NCBI GenBank assembly: GCA_965205995.1
Contig: OZ242200.1
Location: 3,906,001 to 3,970,000, forward strand
Reading direction: 5' to 3'
Origin: MPNO01 sp965205995
GTDB taxonomy: Bacteria > Pseudomonadota > Alphaproteobacteria > MPNO01
DNA: 64,000 bases
Under the pieces are notes generated by a model. That model had not been told where the DNA came from. It did not search any database and was given only the letters and a program-made list of their open reading frames with translations. Positions 1 through 8,471 of this stretch are shown piece after piece (positions within the stretch are counted from its first letter, which is position 1; every line of letters begins with the position of its first letter). The position numbers and the translations under genes were made by a program.

Positions 1-1251
1 GCGCGCCGCGCTGTTGAGCGGCAGATATTGCGGCGCCGACAGGCCGATCAGCGAAATATCGGCCTTCATGCCGGGGCGGATCGCGCCGATCTCGCCGGCG
101 AGCCCGAGCGCCCGCGCGCCGCCCAATGTGGCGCAGGCGATGGTGTCGGCGGCGCTCGGCGGGCCGGGCTCCGGGTTGGTCACCGCGGCGAGCCCGGCGA
201 ACGCCTTCATCGCGTGGAACATGTTCTGCGCATCGCCGCAGGAGCAGTTGTCGCAGCCGATCGCGGTCGGCACCCCGGCATCGAGATAGCCGCGGATCGG
301 CGGCACGCCGGACCGGGTTTTCAGATTGCCGACCGGGTTGAGGATCACGTTGGTCCCGGTCTCGGCCAGGATGTCGATCTCGTCGGGGCGCATCCAGACG
401 CTGTGGGCGAGCCCGACATTGGCCCCGAGCAGCCCGGTCGAGCGCAGATACTTGACCTGCGAGCCGTCATGCTCGGGCATGAACAGGCGACCGGCGACCG
501 CCATCGAGCGCGATTCGTAGATATGGGTGATCACCGGCAGTCCGTATTCGGCCGACAGCGCCGCCAGCCCTTCGAGCAGGCGCGGCGTGCAGAACTCCGG
601 GCTGGTCGGGCCGAGCGCCCAGCGAAACCGCGGCGAGGTCGCGCGATAGTCGAGATACCGGTCGCGGACATGGGTGAGCGGGTCGAAGCCGCCGGGCTCG
701 ACCGAGGCGCCGAGATGGCGGTGATACTCCTCGGGCACGACCTCCTTCCAGAACGGCACCCGCTCGATGCCCGGGATGTCGCCGATTTGCAACGAAAACG
801 TGCAGCGGATGCCGATCTCCTCATAGGCGGCGACGACGGTCTCCAGATGCTCGGGATCGAAGGGGAAGAGGGTCAGCATGTCCTGGACGGTCGTCATGCC
901 CGAGCGCAGGCATTCCGCCGCGCCCAGCAGCGTCCGCGCGCGCACCTCGGCGGCGGAGCGCCTGGGATAGGCCGGCGGCAGCGCGTGCAGCAGCCAGAGC
1001 TCGAGCGGCAGGGTCTCGAAACAGCCCTTCAGGAGCACGTCGTGCGAGTGGTAATGCGCGTTGACGAAACCCGGCATGACCAGCTTGCCGGCGGCATCGA
1101 TCGTCCGGTCGGCGGGACCGATTCCGGCGCCGATTCGGGCGATGCGGTCGCCCTCGATGAGCACGTCGGCGACCGGCGGCAGGTCGGTGTCGCCGTCATG
1201 GTCGTAGACCCGGCCGCCCCGGATCAGAATGCTGGGCGTTCCCTCCGCCAT
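1..1251 (-). CDS. Amidohydrolase (ATZ/TRZ / cytosine deaminase-like), 3' end cut by window edge
   Basis: The minus strand from ATG at 1251 stays open to base 1, giving 417 residues without a stop, so the C-terminus lies outside the window. The N-terminal beta-sandwich leads into the metal-binding motif NAHYHSHD. Later come THIYES (His/Glu pair), LAHSVWM and the IGCDNCSCGD segment, which occupy the usual positions of metal and catalytic residues in ATZ/TRZ amidohydrolases. These enzymes hydrolytically deaminate or dechlorinate triazines, guanine-like bases and related heterocycles in the cytoplasm; the substrate here cannot be told. A GGAGG ribosome site precedes the ATG. It diverges from the MFS gene over a 62-bp gap containing a TATAGT -10 element (1277-1282, minus). 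The family call is firm. Confidence 0.9.
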   Translation of the reverse strand, partial: MAEGTPSILIRGGRVYDHDGDTDLPPVADVLIEGDRIARIGAGIGPADRTIDAAGKLVMPGFVNAHYHSHDVLLKGCFETLPLELWLLHALPPAYPRRSAAEVRARTLLGAAECLRSGMTTVQDMLTLFPFDPEHLETVVAAYEEIGIRCTFSLQIGDIPGIERVPFWKEVVPEEYHRHLGASVEPGGFDPLTHVRDRYLDYRATSPRFRWALGPTSPEFCTPRLLEGLAALSAEYGLPVITHIYESRSMAVAGRLFMPEHDGSQVKYLRSTGLLGANVGLAHSVWMRPDEIDILAETGTNVILNPVGNLKTRSGVPPIRGYLDAGVPTAIGCDNCSCGDAQNMFHAMKAFAGLAAVTNPEPGPPSAADTIACATLGGARALGLAGEIGAIRPGMKADISLIGLSAPQYLPLNSAAR

Positions 1252-1313
1252 TGCCGCCTCCGCTTTCGATGGGATCACTATAGCGCGATGCCCCCGGACG
1301 GTATGCTGGCGCC

Positions 1314-2507
1314 ATGAGCCGGACCGCCGCTCAAGCCGTGCGCGCGCTCGCCGCCACGCTTGCGGTGCAGGCGATGGTCACCATGGCGACGCTGACGGTT
1401 CCCGTCTTCGCGCCCGAGGCGGCCGGCGATATCGGGCTCGACGCGGCGAATATCGGCATCTACGCATCGCTGATCTATTCGGGCGCGATGACCGCCTCGC
1501 TGCTGAGCGGCGGGGCGGTGCCGCGCTTCGGCCCGATCCGCATGAGCCAGGCGGGCCTCGCGATCTCGATCGCCGCGCTGGCGCTGACGACGACCGCCTG
1601 GTGGCCGCTGCTGGCGCTGGCCGGGTTTCTGCTCGGCATCGGGCTCGGCCCGGCGACGCCCGCGAGCTCCCACATCCTCACCCGCCATACCCCGGCGCGG
1701 CTGTCCTCGCTGGTCTTCTCGATCAAGCAGACCGGCGTGCCCCTCGGCGGGATGCTCGCCGGCGCCCTGGTGCCGCTATTCGTCATCGAGCTGGGCTGGC
1801 GCGGCGCCTCCTGGGCGGTCGCCGCGATGTGCCTGTTCTGCATCCTCGCCATCCACCCGACGCGGCGGCATTTCGACATCGAGCTCAAGCCGGACAGGCA
1901 GACCTTCCGCAGCAGCGTCGTCGGCCCGCTCAGGCTGGTGCTGGCGCAGCCCGTGCTGCGGCGGCTCTGCTTCGCATCCTTCTTCTTCGCCGCGATCCAG
2001 CAATGCTTCACCGTCTTCCTGGTCACCTATCTGGTCGCCGGGGTGGGGATGGGGTTCGTCAAGGCGGGGCTGACGCTGGCGATCGCCCAATTTGCCGGGA
2101 TCTGCGGGCGCATCGTCTGGGGCGGGCTCGCGGACTGGATCGGCCGGCCGCAGCCGGTGCTGGGCGGGCTCGGCATCGCCATGGGGATCGCCGGTTTCGC
2201 GGCCGCGTGGTTCGACGCCTCCTGGCCCTACTGGGCGATCGTCGGCGTCTCGATCGCGCTCGGCGCGACCGGTGTCGGCTGGAACGGGGTGTTCCTGTCC
2301 GAGGTCGCGCGCATCGCCCCGGGCGGCCAGGCGAGCCGGGCCACCGGCGGGGCGCTGTTCATCACCTTTTTCGGCGTCGTCACCGCGCCGCCCATCTTCG
2401 GCGGGATCGCCGCGCTGACCGGATCGTTCGGCCACGGCTTCGTCATCTTCGCGGTGCTCGCCCTGATATCGGGCATCGTCGTGCTGCGCGGCCGGGCGGC
2501 CGCTTGA
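1314..2507 (+). CDS. MFS transporter (CynX/NimT-like), 397 aa
   Basis: A highly hydrophobic 397-residue protein with the spacing of a 12-helix major facilitator. It has Gly/Ala-rich helices, a conserved-looking FSIKQTGVPLGG loop-helix stretch around residue 140 and a central cytoplasmic loop near residues 185-205. It resembles the CynX/NimT and related organic-anion branch of the superfamily and probably imports or exports a small organic acid or heterocycle. It diverges from the amidohydrolase gene and lies 20 bases before a dehydrogenase gene on the same strand. A shared catabolic unit is plausible but inferred. No strong ribosome site precedes the ATG. The substrate is unknown. Confidence 0.85.
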   Translation: MSRTAAQAVRALAATLAVQAMVTMATLTVPVFAPEAAGDIGLDAANIGIYASLIYSGAMTASLLSGGAVPRFGPIRMSQAGLAISIAALALTTTAWWPLLALAGFLLGIGLGPATPASSHILTRHTPARLSSLVFSIKQTGVPLGGMLAGALVPLFVIELGWRGASWAVAAMCLFCILAIHPTRRHFDIELKPDRQTFRSSVVGPLRLVLAQPVLRRLCFASFFFAAIQQCFTVFLVTYLVAGVGMGFVKAGLTLAIAQFAGICGRIVWGGLADWIGRPQPVLGGLGIAMGIAGFAAAWFDASWPYWAIVGVSIALGATGVGWNGVFLSEVARIAPGGQASRATGGALFITFFGVVTAPPIFGGIAALTGSFGHGFVIFAVLALISGIVVLRGRAAA

Positions 2508-2527
2508 ACACCAGGGAGGGAGAAAAC

Positions 2528-3409
2528 ATGAAAGTCGGATTCATCGGCCTCGGCCGCATGGGGCAGGCCATGGCGAGGCGCCTGCTCGAGGCGGGGCACG
2601 ACGTCACGGGCTACAACCGGACATACGAAAAGGCCGCCGACCTCGCCCCGGCGGGGGCGACGATCGTGCGCAGCATCGCCGATGCGGTTTCCGGCCGCGA
2701 GGCGGTCATCACCATGCTCGGCACCGACGAGGATCTGGCGCAGGTGATCGAGGGAACCGGCGGCATCGCCGCGACGATGCCCCAAGGCGCGATCCATGTC
2801 GGCATGGGGACCCACAGCGTCGCCATGAGCCGCCGCGCCGCCGCCATCCACGGCGATGCGGGCCAGGTCTATGTCGCGGCGCCGGTGCTCGGGCGCCCCG
2901 ATGCGGCGGCGGCGGGCGCGCTCGGCATCCTCGCCGCCGGCCCACCCGAGGCGGTGGAGGCCTGCCGGCCGCTCTTCGATGCCATGGGCCGGCGCTGCTT
3001 CGATGCCGGCGAGGCGCCCGCGGCCGCGTCCTCGCTCAAGCTCGCCAACAATTTCGTCCTCGGCTGCGCGATCGAGGCGATGGGGGAAGCCTTCGCCCTG
3101 GTCCGCCGCTACGGCGTCCGGCCCGAGACCCTCTACGACATGCTGACCGACGGCCTCTTCGCCTGCACCGCCTACGAGGTCTATGGCGACATCATCGCCA
3201 AGGAGGACTGGGACCGGGTGGGGATGACCGCGTCGCTCGGCCTCAAGGACGCGAATCTCGCGCTCGCCGCGGCCGACGCGGAACGGGTGCCGCTGCCGTC
3301 GGCCAATGTCTGGCGCGACCGGCTGCTCGGCGCCATCGCGCATGGCGACGGCGAGCGCGACTGGGCGGTGGTCGCGCGCGAACAGGCAAGGGCGAGCGGG
3401 CTCGAATAG
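2528..3409 (+). CDS. NAD(P)-dependent 3-hydroxyisobutyrate dehydrogenase-family oxidoreductase, 293 aa
   Basis: Starts at ATG 2528 after a good GGGAGGGAGAA ribosome site. The N-terminal Rossmann motif GFIGLGRMGQAMA binds the dinucleotide, followed by GYNRT, where Asn/Arg instead of Asp suggests NADP. The helical C-terminal half carries the catalytic-lysine segment LKLANNF (K171, the usual position in beta-hydroxyacid dehydrogenases). At 293 residues it has the normal family length. The canonical substrate-loop DAPVSGG is replaced by AAPVLGRPDAA, so the true substrate may differ from 3-hydroxyisobutyrate. It follows the MFS gene by 20 bases and is probably cotranscribed with it. Family assignment is secure; substrate is not. 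Confidence 0.88.
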   Translation: MKVGFIGLGRMGQAMARRLLEAGHDVTGYNRTYEKAADLAPAGATIVRSIADAVSGREAVITMLGTDEDLAQVIEGTGGIAATMPQGAIHVGMGTHSVAMSRRAAAIHGDAGQVYVAAPVLGRPDAAAAGALGILAAGPPEAVEACRPLFDAMGRRCFDAGEAPAAASSLKLANNFVLGCAIEAMGEAFALVRRYGVRPETLYDMLTDGLFACTAYEVYGDIIAKEDWDRVGMTASLGLKDANLALAAADAERVPLPSANVWRDRLLGAIAHGDGERDWAVVAREQARASGLE

Positions 3410-3437
3410 CGCCGCCGCGATTGATGAAGCGGCGGCG
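3410..3437 (+). terminator. GC-rich hairpin directly after the dehydrogenase stop
   Basis: Arms CGCCGCCGC (3410-3418) and GCGGCGGCG (3429-3437) pair perfectly over 9 bp with a 10-base loop, starting one base after the TAG stop. The run after it (atgtgaaatcttt) is A/T-rich but lacks a clean U-tract, so it may be a weak terminator or a 3'-end stabiliser separating the MFS-dehydrogenase unit from the M24-dehydrogenase complex operon. Confidence 0.45.
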
Positions 3438-3512
3438 ATGTGAAATCTTTCGTCGGACAGGAGCGGATGCAGGGCCGAGACGCCGTGCCGCCGAGACCGG
3501 AAGGGACGATCG

Positions 3513-4814
3513 ATGGCAGCTGATCACGGCAGACCGGGAGCGAGCGATCCGGCCCATCTCGAGCCGCATTACAACTGGGCCAGGGCGATCCCGGCGCCGG
3601 GTCACAGCGGCGTCGACACCGAGGAACGGATCAATTTCGACCGGCTGCGCAACTACCGCCTGGCGCGCGCCAGGCAGGCGCTGGAGAACTCCGGGCTCGG
3701 CGCGCTGTTGTGTTTCGACAACAACAACATCCGCTACCTCACCGGAACCGCCATCGGCGAGTGGTCGCGGGACAAGATGTCGCGCTATGCGCTGCTGATG
3801 CGGGGCGAGGAGCCGCATGTCTGGGATTTCGGCTCGGCCGCCTCGCACCACCGGATCCAGGCGCCCTGGCTCAAGGTCGAGAACATCCACGCCGGCATGC
3901 TGGGGCTGCGCGGCACGGTTCCGCCGGCGGCGGGGCTGATGACCAGGGCGGCCGAACAGATCAAGTCGATGCTCGACGAGGCCGGCATCGGCGACATGCC
4001 GATCGGCGTCGACATCTGCGAGCCGCCGATGCTGTTCGAGCTGCAGAAGCGCAACATCGAGATCCGCGACGGCCAGCAGGTGATGCTGGATGCGCGCGAG
4101 GTCAAGAATATCGACGAGATCGTGCTGCTCAACCAGGCCGCGGGCATGGTCGATGCGGTCTATCACATGATCGGCGAGGAGCTGAAGCCGGGCGTCCGCG
4201 AGAACGACATCGTGGCGCGGGCCAACAAGCTGCTCTACGAGATGGGCTCCGACGACGTCGAGGCGATCAACGCGATCTCGGGCGAGCGCTGCAGCCCGCA
4301 CCCGCACAACTTCACCGACCGCATGGTGCGCCCCGGCGACCAGGCCTTTTTCGACGTCCTGCACGGCTATATGGGCTACCGCACCTGCTACTACCGGACG
4401 TTCAATGTCGGGCGCGCCAGCGAGGCCCAGCGGGACGCCTACAAGCAGTGCCGCGAATGGCTGGATGCGGCGATCGAGCTGGTGCGCCCCGGTGTCTCGA
4501 CCGACGAGATCGCCGCCGTCTGGCCGGAGGCGGAGAGCTTCGGCTTCGCCGGCGAGATGGAGGCGTTCGGGCTCCAGTTCGGCCACGGGCTCGGCGTTTC
4601 GATCCACGAACGGCCGATCATCAGCCGGCTGATCTCGATGGAGGACCCCAAGGAGATCAAGGAAGGCATGGTCTTCGCACTGGAAACCTATTGCCCGGCG
4701 ACGGACGGCTATTCCGCCGCCCGCATCGAGGAGGAGGTCGTCGTCACCGACGAGGGACCGAAGGTGATCAGCCTGTATCCGGCCGAGGATCTGCCGATCG
4801 CCGCCAAATACTGA
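3513..4814 (+). CDS. M24 (aminopeptidase P / DddP-like fold) protein lacking one metal-binding Asp, 433 aa
   Basis: Starts at ATG 3513 after GGAAGGGA. The protein has the two-domain creatinase/aminopeptidase P architecture: an N-terminal domain containing LLCFDNNNIRYLTG (residues 65-80) and a C-terminal pita-bread domain. Metal ligands at the standard spacing are D281, H358 (FGHGLG), E391 (ALET) and E406 (RIEEEV). The second ligand, normally Asp 11 residues after the first, is Cys292 (GYRTCYYRTF). M24 folds with altered sites include non-peptidases such as the DMSP lyase DddP and ectoine hydrolase, so peptidase activity should not be assumed. It lies 19 bases upstream of E1alpha and probably heads that operon. 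Confidence 0.85.
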   Translation: MAADHGRPGASDPAHLEPHYNWARAIPAPGHSGVDTEERINFDRLRNYRLARARQALENSGLGALLCFDNNNIRYLTGTAIGEWSRDKMSRYALLMRGEEPHVWDFGSAASHHRIQAPWLKVENIHAGMLGLRGTVPPAAGLMTRAAEQIKSMLDEAGIGDMPIGVDICEPPMLFELQKRNIEIRDGQQVMLDAREVKNIDEIVLLNQAAGMVDAVYHMIGEELKPGVRENDIVARANKLLYEMGSDDVEAINAISGERCSPHPHNFTDRMVRPGDQAFFDVLHGYMGYRTCYYRTFNVGRASEAQRDAYKQCREWLDAAIELVRPGVSTDEIAAVWPEAESFGFAGEMEAFGLQFGHGLGVSIHERPIISRLISMEDPKEIKEGMVFALETYCPATDGYSAARIEEEVVVTDEGPKVISLYPAEDLPIAAKY

Positions 4815-4833
4815 AGCCGAGGGGGAGGAAATC

Positions 4834-5868
4834 TTGGCAAACGCCACCGAACGGGCCGAAGCGGCCAAGCCGGATCTCGCCAATGACGATATCGGCGAGG
4901 AGACGCGGCTCGCGCTGTGGCGCTCCCAGCTCGAAATCCGCCATGTCGAGAAGCGGGCGCACGATCTGTTCCTGCAAAATCTCGTCAAGGGAACGGTCCA
5001 CCTGTCGCTCGGCCAGGAAGCGATCGCGGCCGGGTTCGCGGTGGCGATGGAAAAGGGCGACTACTCGTTCTGCACCTATCGCGGCCACGCCCATACGCTG
5101 GCCCGCGGCGCCCCGATGTCGGGGGTGCTGGGCGAGCTGATGGCGCGCGAATGCGGCTTGCTCAACGGCAAGGGCGGCTCGATGCATCTGACCAGCGTCG
5201 AGCACGGCGCGATGGGGTCCTACGCCATCATCGGCGCCCATCTGCCGATCGCCATGGGCGCCGCCTGGTCGGCGCAATACCGCGGCACCGAACAGGTCTC
5301 GGTCTGCTTCTTCGGCGACGGGACCACCAATATCGGCGCCTTCCACGAGGCCCTCAACATGGCGCAGGTCTGGAAGCTGCCGGTGATCTTCGTCTGCGAG
5401 AACAACCTCTATATGGAATATACGCCGATCGGCGACGTGACCGCGGTGGAGCACCCGGCGGCCGACCGCGCGTCGGCCTATGGCATGGAGTCCATCATCG
5501 TCGACGGCAACGACGCCGACGCGGTCTACCGCGTCGCCCAGACCGCCTACGCCAAGGCCCGGTCGGGCGGCGGACCCTCGCTGATCGAGGCCAAGACCTA
5601 TCGCCACAGCGGGCATTCGCGGGCCGACCCGGGCACCTACCGGCCGGACGAAGAAGTCAGGGAATGGCTCGCCCGGGACCCGATCCCGGCCTACCGGCAA
5701 AGGCTGCTCGATTTCGGCTTCGCGGAAACCGCGATCGACGCCATCGATGCCGACGTGCTGGCGGCGGTCGACGCGGCGACGGAGACGGCCAAGGCCTCGC
5801 CCCAGCCGCCGCCGGAAATCCTCGAGACCGAGGTCTATGCCGATGGAGGCGCGGCATGGCGGAACTGA
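4834..5868 (+). CDS. Thiamine-diphosphate 2-oxoacid (pyruvate/acetoin-type) dehydrogenase E1 alpha, 344 aa
   Basis: Begins at TTG 4834, chosen because a strong GGGGGAGGAA ribosome site lies just upstream. It carries the thiamine-diphosphate motif GDGTTNIGAFHEALN and the GKGGSMHL segment seen in pyruvate and acetoin dehydrogenase E1 alpha subunits. Together with the beta subunit it decarboxylates a 2-oxoacid (or acetoin) and passes the acyl group to lipoyl-E2. The length of 344 residues fits the alpha2beta2 class. The E1 beta gene overlaps its 3' end by 13 bases, indicating translational coupling. Whether pyruvate, acetoin or a branched 2-oxoacid is the substrate cannot be read from sequence. 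Confidence 0.9.
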   Translation: MANATERAEAAKPDLANDDIGEETRLALWRSQLEIRHVEKRAHDLFLQNLVKGTVHLSLGQEAIAAGFAVAMEKGDYSFCTYRGHAHTLARGAPMSGVLGELMARECGLLNGKGGSMHLTSVEHGAMGSYAIIGAHLPIAMGAAWSAQYRGTEQVSVCFFGDGTTNIGAFHEALNMAQVWKLPVIFVCENNLYMEYTPIGDVTAVEHPAADRASAYGMESIIVDGNDADAVYRVAQTAYAKARSGGGPSLIEAKTYRHSGHSRADPGTYRPDEEVREWLARDPIPAYRQRLLDFGFAETAIDAIDADVLAAVDAATETAKASPQPPPEILETEVYADGGAAWRN

Positions 5869-6830
5869 CCTGTCGCGAGGCGGTCGCCGCGGCGATCGCC
5901 CAGGAGATGAGGCGCGACCCCGCGGTGGTATTCCTCGGCGAGGACATCGGCGCGGCGGGCGGGGTGTTCAAGACCACCGTCGGGCTGTTCGAGGAGTTCG
6001 GGCCCGTACGGGTGCGCGACACGCCGATCTCCGAACAGGCGATCATCGGCGCCGCGATGGGCGCCGCGATGACCGGGCTCAGGCCGATCGCGGAGATCAT
6101 GTTCTCCGACTTCTTCGCCGTCTGCTGGGACCTGGTGGCCAACGAGATCGCCAAGTCGCGCTACATGACCAACGGCCAGGTCTCGTTCCCGCTGGTCATC
6201 CGCAGCGCCAATGGCGGCGGCGCGCGGTTCGGCGCCCAGCATTCGCAGTCGATCGAGAACTGGGCGATGATGATCCCGGGGCTCAAGGTCGTCGCCCCCT
6301 CCAACCCGGCCGATATCGTCGGGCTGCTGGCGGCCTCGATCCGCGATCCCGATCCGGTGATCTTCTTCGAGCAGAAATCTCTTTACGGCGTCAAGGGGCC
6401 GGTTCCCGACGGCGAGCATGTCGACAGGCTGGGGACCGCGAAGATCCTCCGCGAAGGCGGCGACGCCGCCATCGTCGCGCTCGCCGCCATGGTGCCGCGC
6501 GCGGCGCAAGCGGCGGAACGGCTCGCCGGGGAGGGGATCTCCTGCACGGTGATCGATCTCCGCACGCTGGTGCCGCTCGACACGCAAACCATCCTTGCCG
6601 CCGTCTCGGCGACCGGCCGGCTGTTCACGGTGGAGGAGAACCCGAGGCTCTGCGGCTGGGGGGCGGAAATCTCCTCGATCGTCAGCGAGGAGTGCTTCTA
6701 CGACCTCGACGGGCCGATCGTCCGCATCACCACCCCGCACATCCCGCTGCCCTCGGCCGACAATCTGGAGGATCTGGCGCTGCCCTCGGTGGAGCGGATC
6801 GTCGCCACCGTGCGCGCCAGCATGGGCTGA
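5856..6830 (+). CDS. 2-oxoacid dehydrogenase E1 beta, 324 aa
   Basis: Starts at ATG 5856 (residues MAELTCREAV) inside the last codons of E1 alpha, with GGAGG at 5844. Typical beta-subunit features follow: GEDIG near residue 30, the DTPISEQAI glutamate segment that contacts thiamine diphosphate, AEIMFSDF, and the C-terminal transketolase-like domain with the ENPRLCGWGAE stretch. It forms the alpha2beta2 E1 heterotetramer with the preceding gene. Length is normal for AcoB/PdhB. The stop is 8 bases before the E2 start. Confidence 0.92.
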   Translation: MAELTCREAVAAAIAQEMRRDPAVVFLGEDIGAAGGVFKTTVGLFEEFGPVRVRDTPISEQAIIGAAMGAAMTGLRPIAEIMFSDFFAVCWDLVANEIAKSRYMTNGQVSFPLVIRSANGGGARFGAQHSQSIENWAMMIPGLKVVAPSNPADIVGLLAASIRDPDPVIFFEQKSLYGVKGPVPDGEHVDRLGTAKILREGGDAAIVALAAMVPRAAQAAERLAGEGISCTVIDLRTLVPLDTQTILAAVSATGRLFTVEENPRLCGWGAEISSIVSEECFYDLDGPIVRITTPHIPLPSADNLEDLALPSVERIVATVRASMG

Positions 6831-6838
6831 GCCGGACG

Positions 6839-8029
6839 ATGGATGTCGTGATGCCCCAGCTCGGCGAGACCGTGACCGAGGGGACGGTCACGGCCTGGCA
6901 CAAGGCGGCGGGCGATCCGGTCAAGGCGGACGAAGTCCTGTTCGAGGTCTCGACCGACAAGGTCGACACCGAGATCCCCTCCCCGGCCGACGGCGTGCTG
7001 GCGGAAATCCTGGTCGAGGCCGGGGCGACGGTCCCGGTGGGAACCCGGCTCGCGGTGATCGGAGGCGCCGACGGCGTCGCCCCGTCCCCGCCCCCCGCGA
7101 TGGCGGCGCCGGCGCCGGTGCGGGAGGCGCCCGCCGGGCGCAGCCCGGCCCCGCTCGACTCGGTGCCGCGGCGCGATGCCGGGGGAAACCCGCTCTCCCC
7201 CGCGGTGCGCCGGCTGATCGCCGAGCACGGTCTCGACGTGGCCTCGATCCCGGGCACCGGCAGAGACGGGCGGATCACCCGCCAGGATGTCGAGGCGTTG
7301 CTCGATCCGCAGCCGGCCGAGCCGGAGCTCGTCCCGCTCAGCCGGATGCGCAAGCAGATCGCCGAGCACATGGTCCGCTCCAAGGCGACCAGCCCGCACG
7401 TGCTCCAGGCCGTCGAGGTGGATTTTTCCGCCGTCGAGCGGGCCCGCTCCCTGCACGGCGAGGCGTGGAAGGCGGGGCAGGGCTTCTCGCTCAACTACCT
7501 GCCTTTCGTCGCGCATGCGGTGTGCCGGGCGATCCCCGATTTCCCCCATGTCAATGCGAGCATCGAGGGCGGGAACCTGCGCATCCACCGCGGCGTCAAT
7601 CTCGGGATCGCGGTCGATCTCGGCCCCGGCGGGTTGATGGCGCCGGTGATCCGCGATGCCGGGAAGATGGACGTGCCCGCCCTCGCTTGCGCCATTCGCG
7701 GCGTCGCGGCGGCCGCCCGCGACGGCTCGATCGGGCCGGACGACCTTGCGGGCGGCACCTACACGATCTCCAATTCGGGCACCTTCGGCACCCTCATCAC
7801 CGCGCCGATCATCAACCAGCCGCAGGTCGCGATCCTGTCGACCGACGGGGTGCGCAAGAAGCCCGCGGTGGTGGAGACCGGGGCGGGCGATGCGATCGCC
7901 ATCCGCCCGGTCGGCGTGCTGGCGCAGTCCTTCGATCACCGGGCGATAGACGGCGCCTATTCGGCCGGCTTCCTCGCCCGGGTGCGCGAGATTCTCGAGC
8001 GGACCGACTGGGCCGAGGCGCTGGAATAG
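6839..8029 (+). CDS. Dihydrolipoamide acyltransferase E2, 396 aa
   Basis: ATG 6839 gives MDVVMPQLGE, a normal lipoyl-domain start. The lipoylated lysine is K41 in STDKVDT. An Ala/Pro-rich linker (about residues 82-115) leads to a peripheral subunit-binding domain (SPAVRRLIAEHGLD ... GRDGRITRQDV, about 120-160). The catalytic acyltransferase domain ends with FDHRAIDGAYS, which contains the HxxxDG motif. One lipoyl domain only. E2 forms the complex core and transfers the acyl group to CoA. No E3 (lipoamide dehydrogenase) gene is in the operon, so the complex must borrow one encoded elsewhere. Confidence 0.92.
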   Translation: MDVVMPQLGETVTEGTVTAWHKAAGDPVKADEVLFEVSTDKVDTEIPSPADGVLAEILVEAGATVPVGTRLAVIGGADGVAPSPPPAMAAPAPVREAPAGRSPAPLDSVPRRDAGGNPLSPAVRRLIAEHGLDVASIPGTGRDGRITRQDVEALLDPQPAEPELVPLSRMRKQIAEHMVRSKATSPHVLQAVEVDFSAVERARSLHGEAWKAGQGFSLNYLPFVAHAVCRAIPDFPHVNASIEGGNLRIHRGVNLGIAVDLGPGGLMAPVIRDAGKMDVPALACAIRGVAAAARDGSIGPDDLAGGTYTISNSGTFGTLITAPIINQPQVAILSTDGVRKKPAVVETGAGDAIAIRPVGVLAQSFDHRAIDGAYSAGFLARVREILERTDWAEALE

Positions 8030-8084
8030 CCATGCGCGGGGGCGGCGCCCAAACCCGTAGCGGATCGGGGCCGCGCGATACATT

Positions 8085-8103
8085 TATGCGCCATTGGCGT
8101 ATA
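8085..8103. promoter_or_regulatory. Palindromic operator upstream of the lone HTH gene
   Basis: The 19-base sequence TATGCGCCATTGGCGTATA is an inverted repeat of two 9-base arms around a central T, with 8 of 9 positions matching. It ends 25 bases before the HTH gene start and overlaps the TATACG element that could serve as a -10 box. Autorepression of antitoxin-like HTH genes through such palindromes is well known; its use here is inference. Confidence 0.55.
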
Positions 8104-8128
8104 CGAGCGCGGCATATGGAGGCGGGAC

Positions 8129-8416
8129 ATGACCGCATATGAAACTGTGAAAAAGGGGCTGGAAGAGGCGCTCGCCTTCAGCCGCGGCGAGACCGACGGC
8201 GCCAGGGTGCATGAAATCGAGCTGCCGGATATCGACGTGATGCAGATCCGCCGAAAAACCGGCCTGTCGCAAAGCGAATTCGCCCGCAGCATCGGCGTGG
8301 CGAAGGGGACGCTTCTAAACTGGGAGCATGGCCGAAGGCGGCCGACAGGACCGGCGCAGGTTCTGCTCGCGCTGATCTCGAAAAGGCCCTCGGTCGTTCA
8401 GGACCTGTTGCGATAG
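8129..8416 (+). CDS. Antitoxin-like helix-turn-helix protein (NadS/HigA-type), 95 aa, no toxin partner
   Basis: Starts at ATG 8129 after GGAGG. The first 35 residues form a variable N-terminal segment. The second half is a Cro/C1 HTH domain with IRRKTGLSQSEFARSIGV, followed by LLNWEHGRRRPTGPAQVLL, a signature of NadS/HigA/YiaG-like antitoxins. Such genes normally sit directly after a RelE/HigB toxin gene, but upstream here is only the E2 gene and a 99-base gap, and downstream an unrelated 130-residue ORF. It may be a solitary regulator or a toxin-less relic. The palindrome 25 bases upstream suggests autorepression. Confidence 0.85.
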   Translation: MTAYETVKKGLEEALAFSRGETDGARVHEIELPDIDVMQIRRKTGLSQSEFARSIGVAKGTLLNWEHGRRRPTGPAQVLLALISKRPSVVQDLLR

Positions 8417-8471
8417 CCTGGCCGAGTACCTTCACGACTCCAAACGACTGTATAGGAATTCACTGTCAACC

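Noticed and set aside
28..1317. Long plus-strand open frame over the amidohydrolase
   Set aside because: Arg/Gly/Asp-rich shadow with no family features; the minus strand encodes a clear amidohydrolase.
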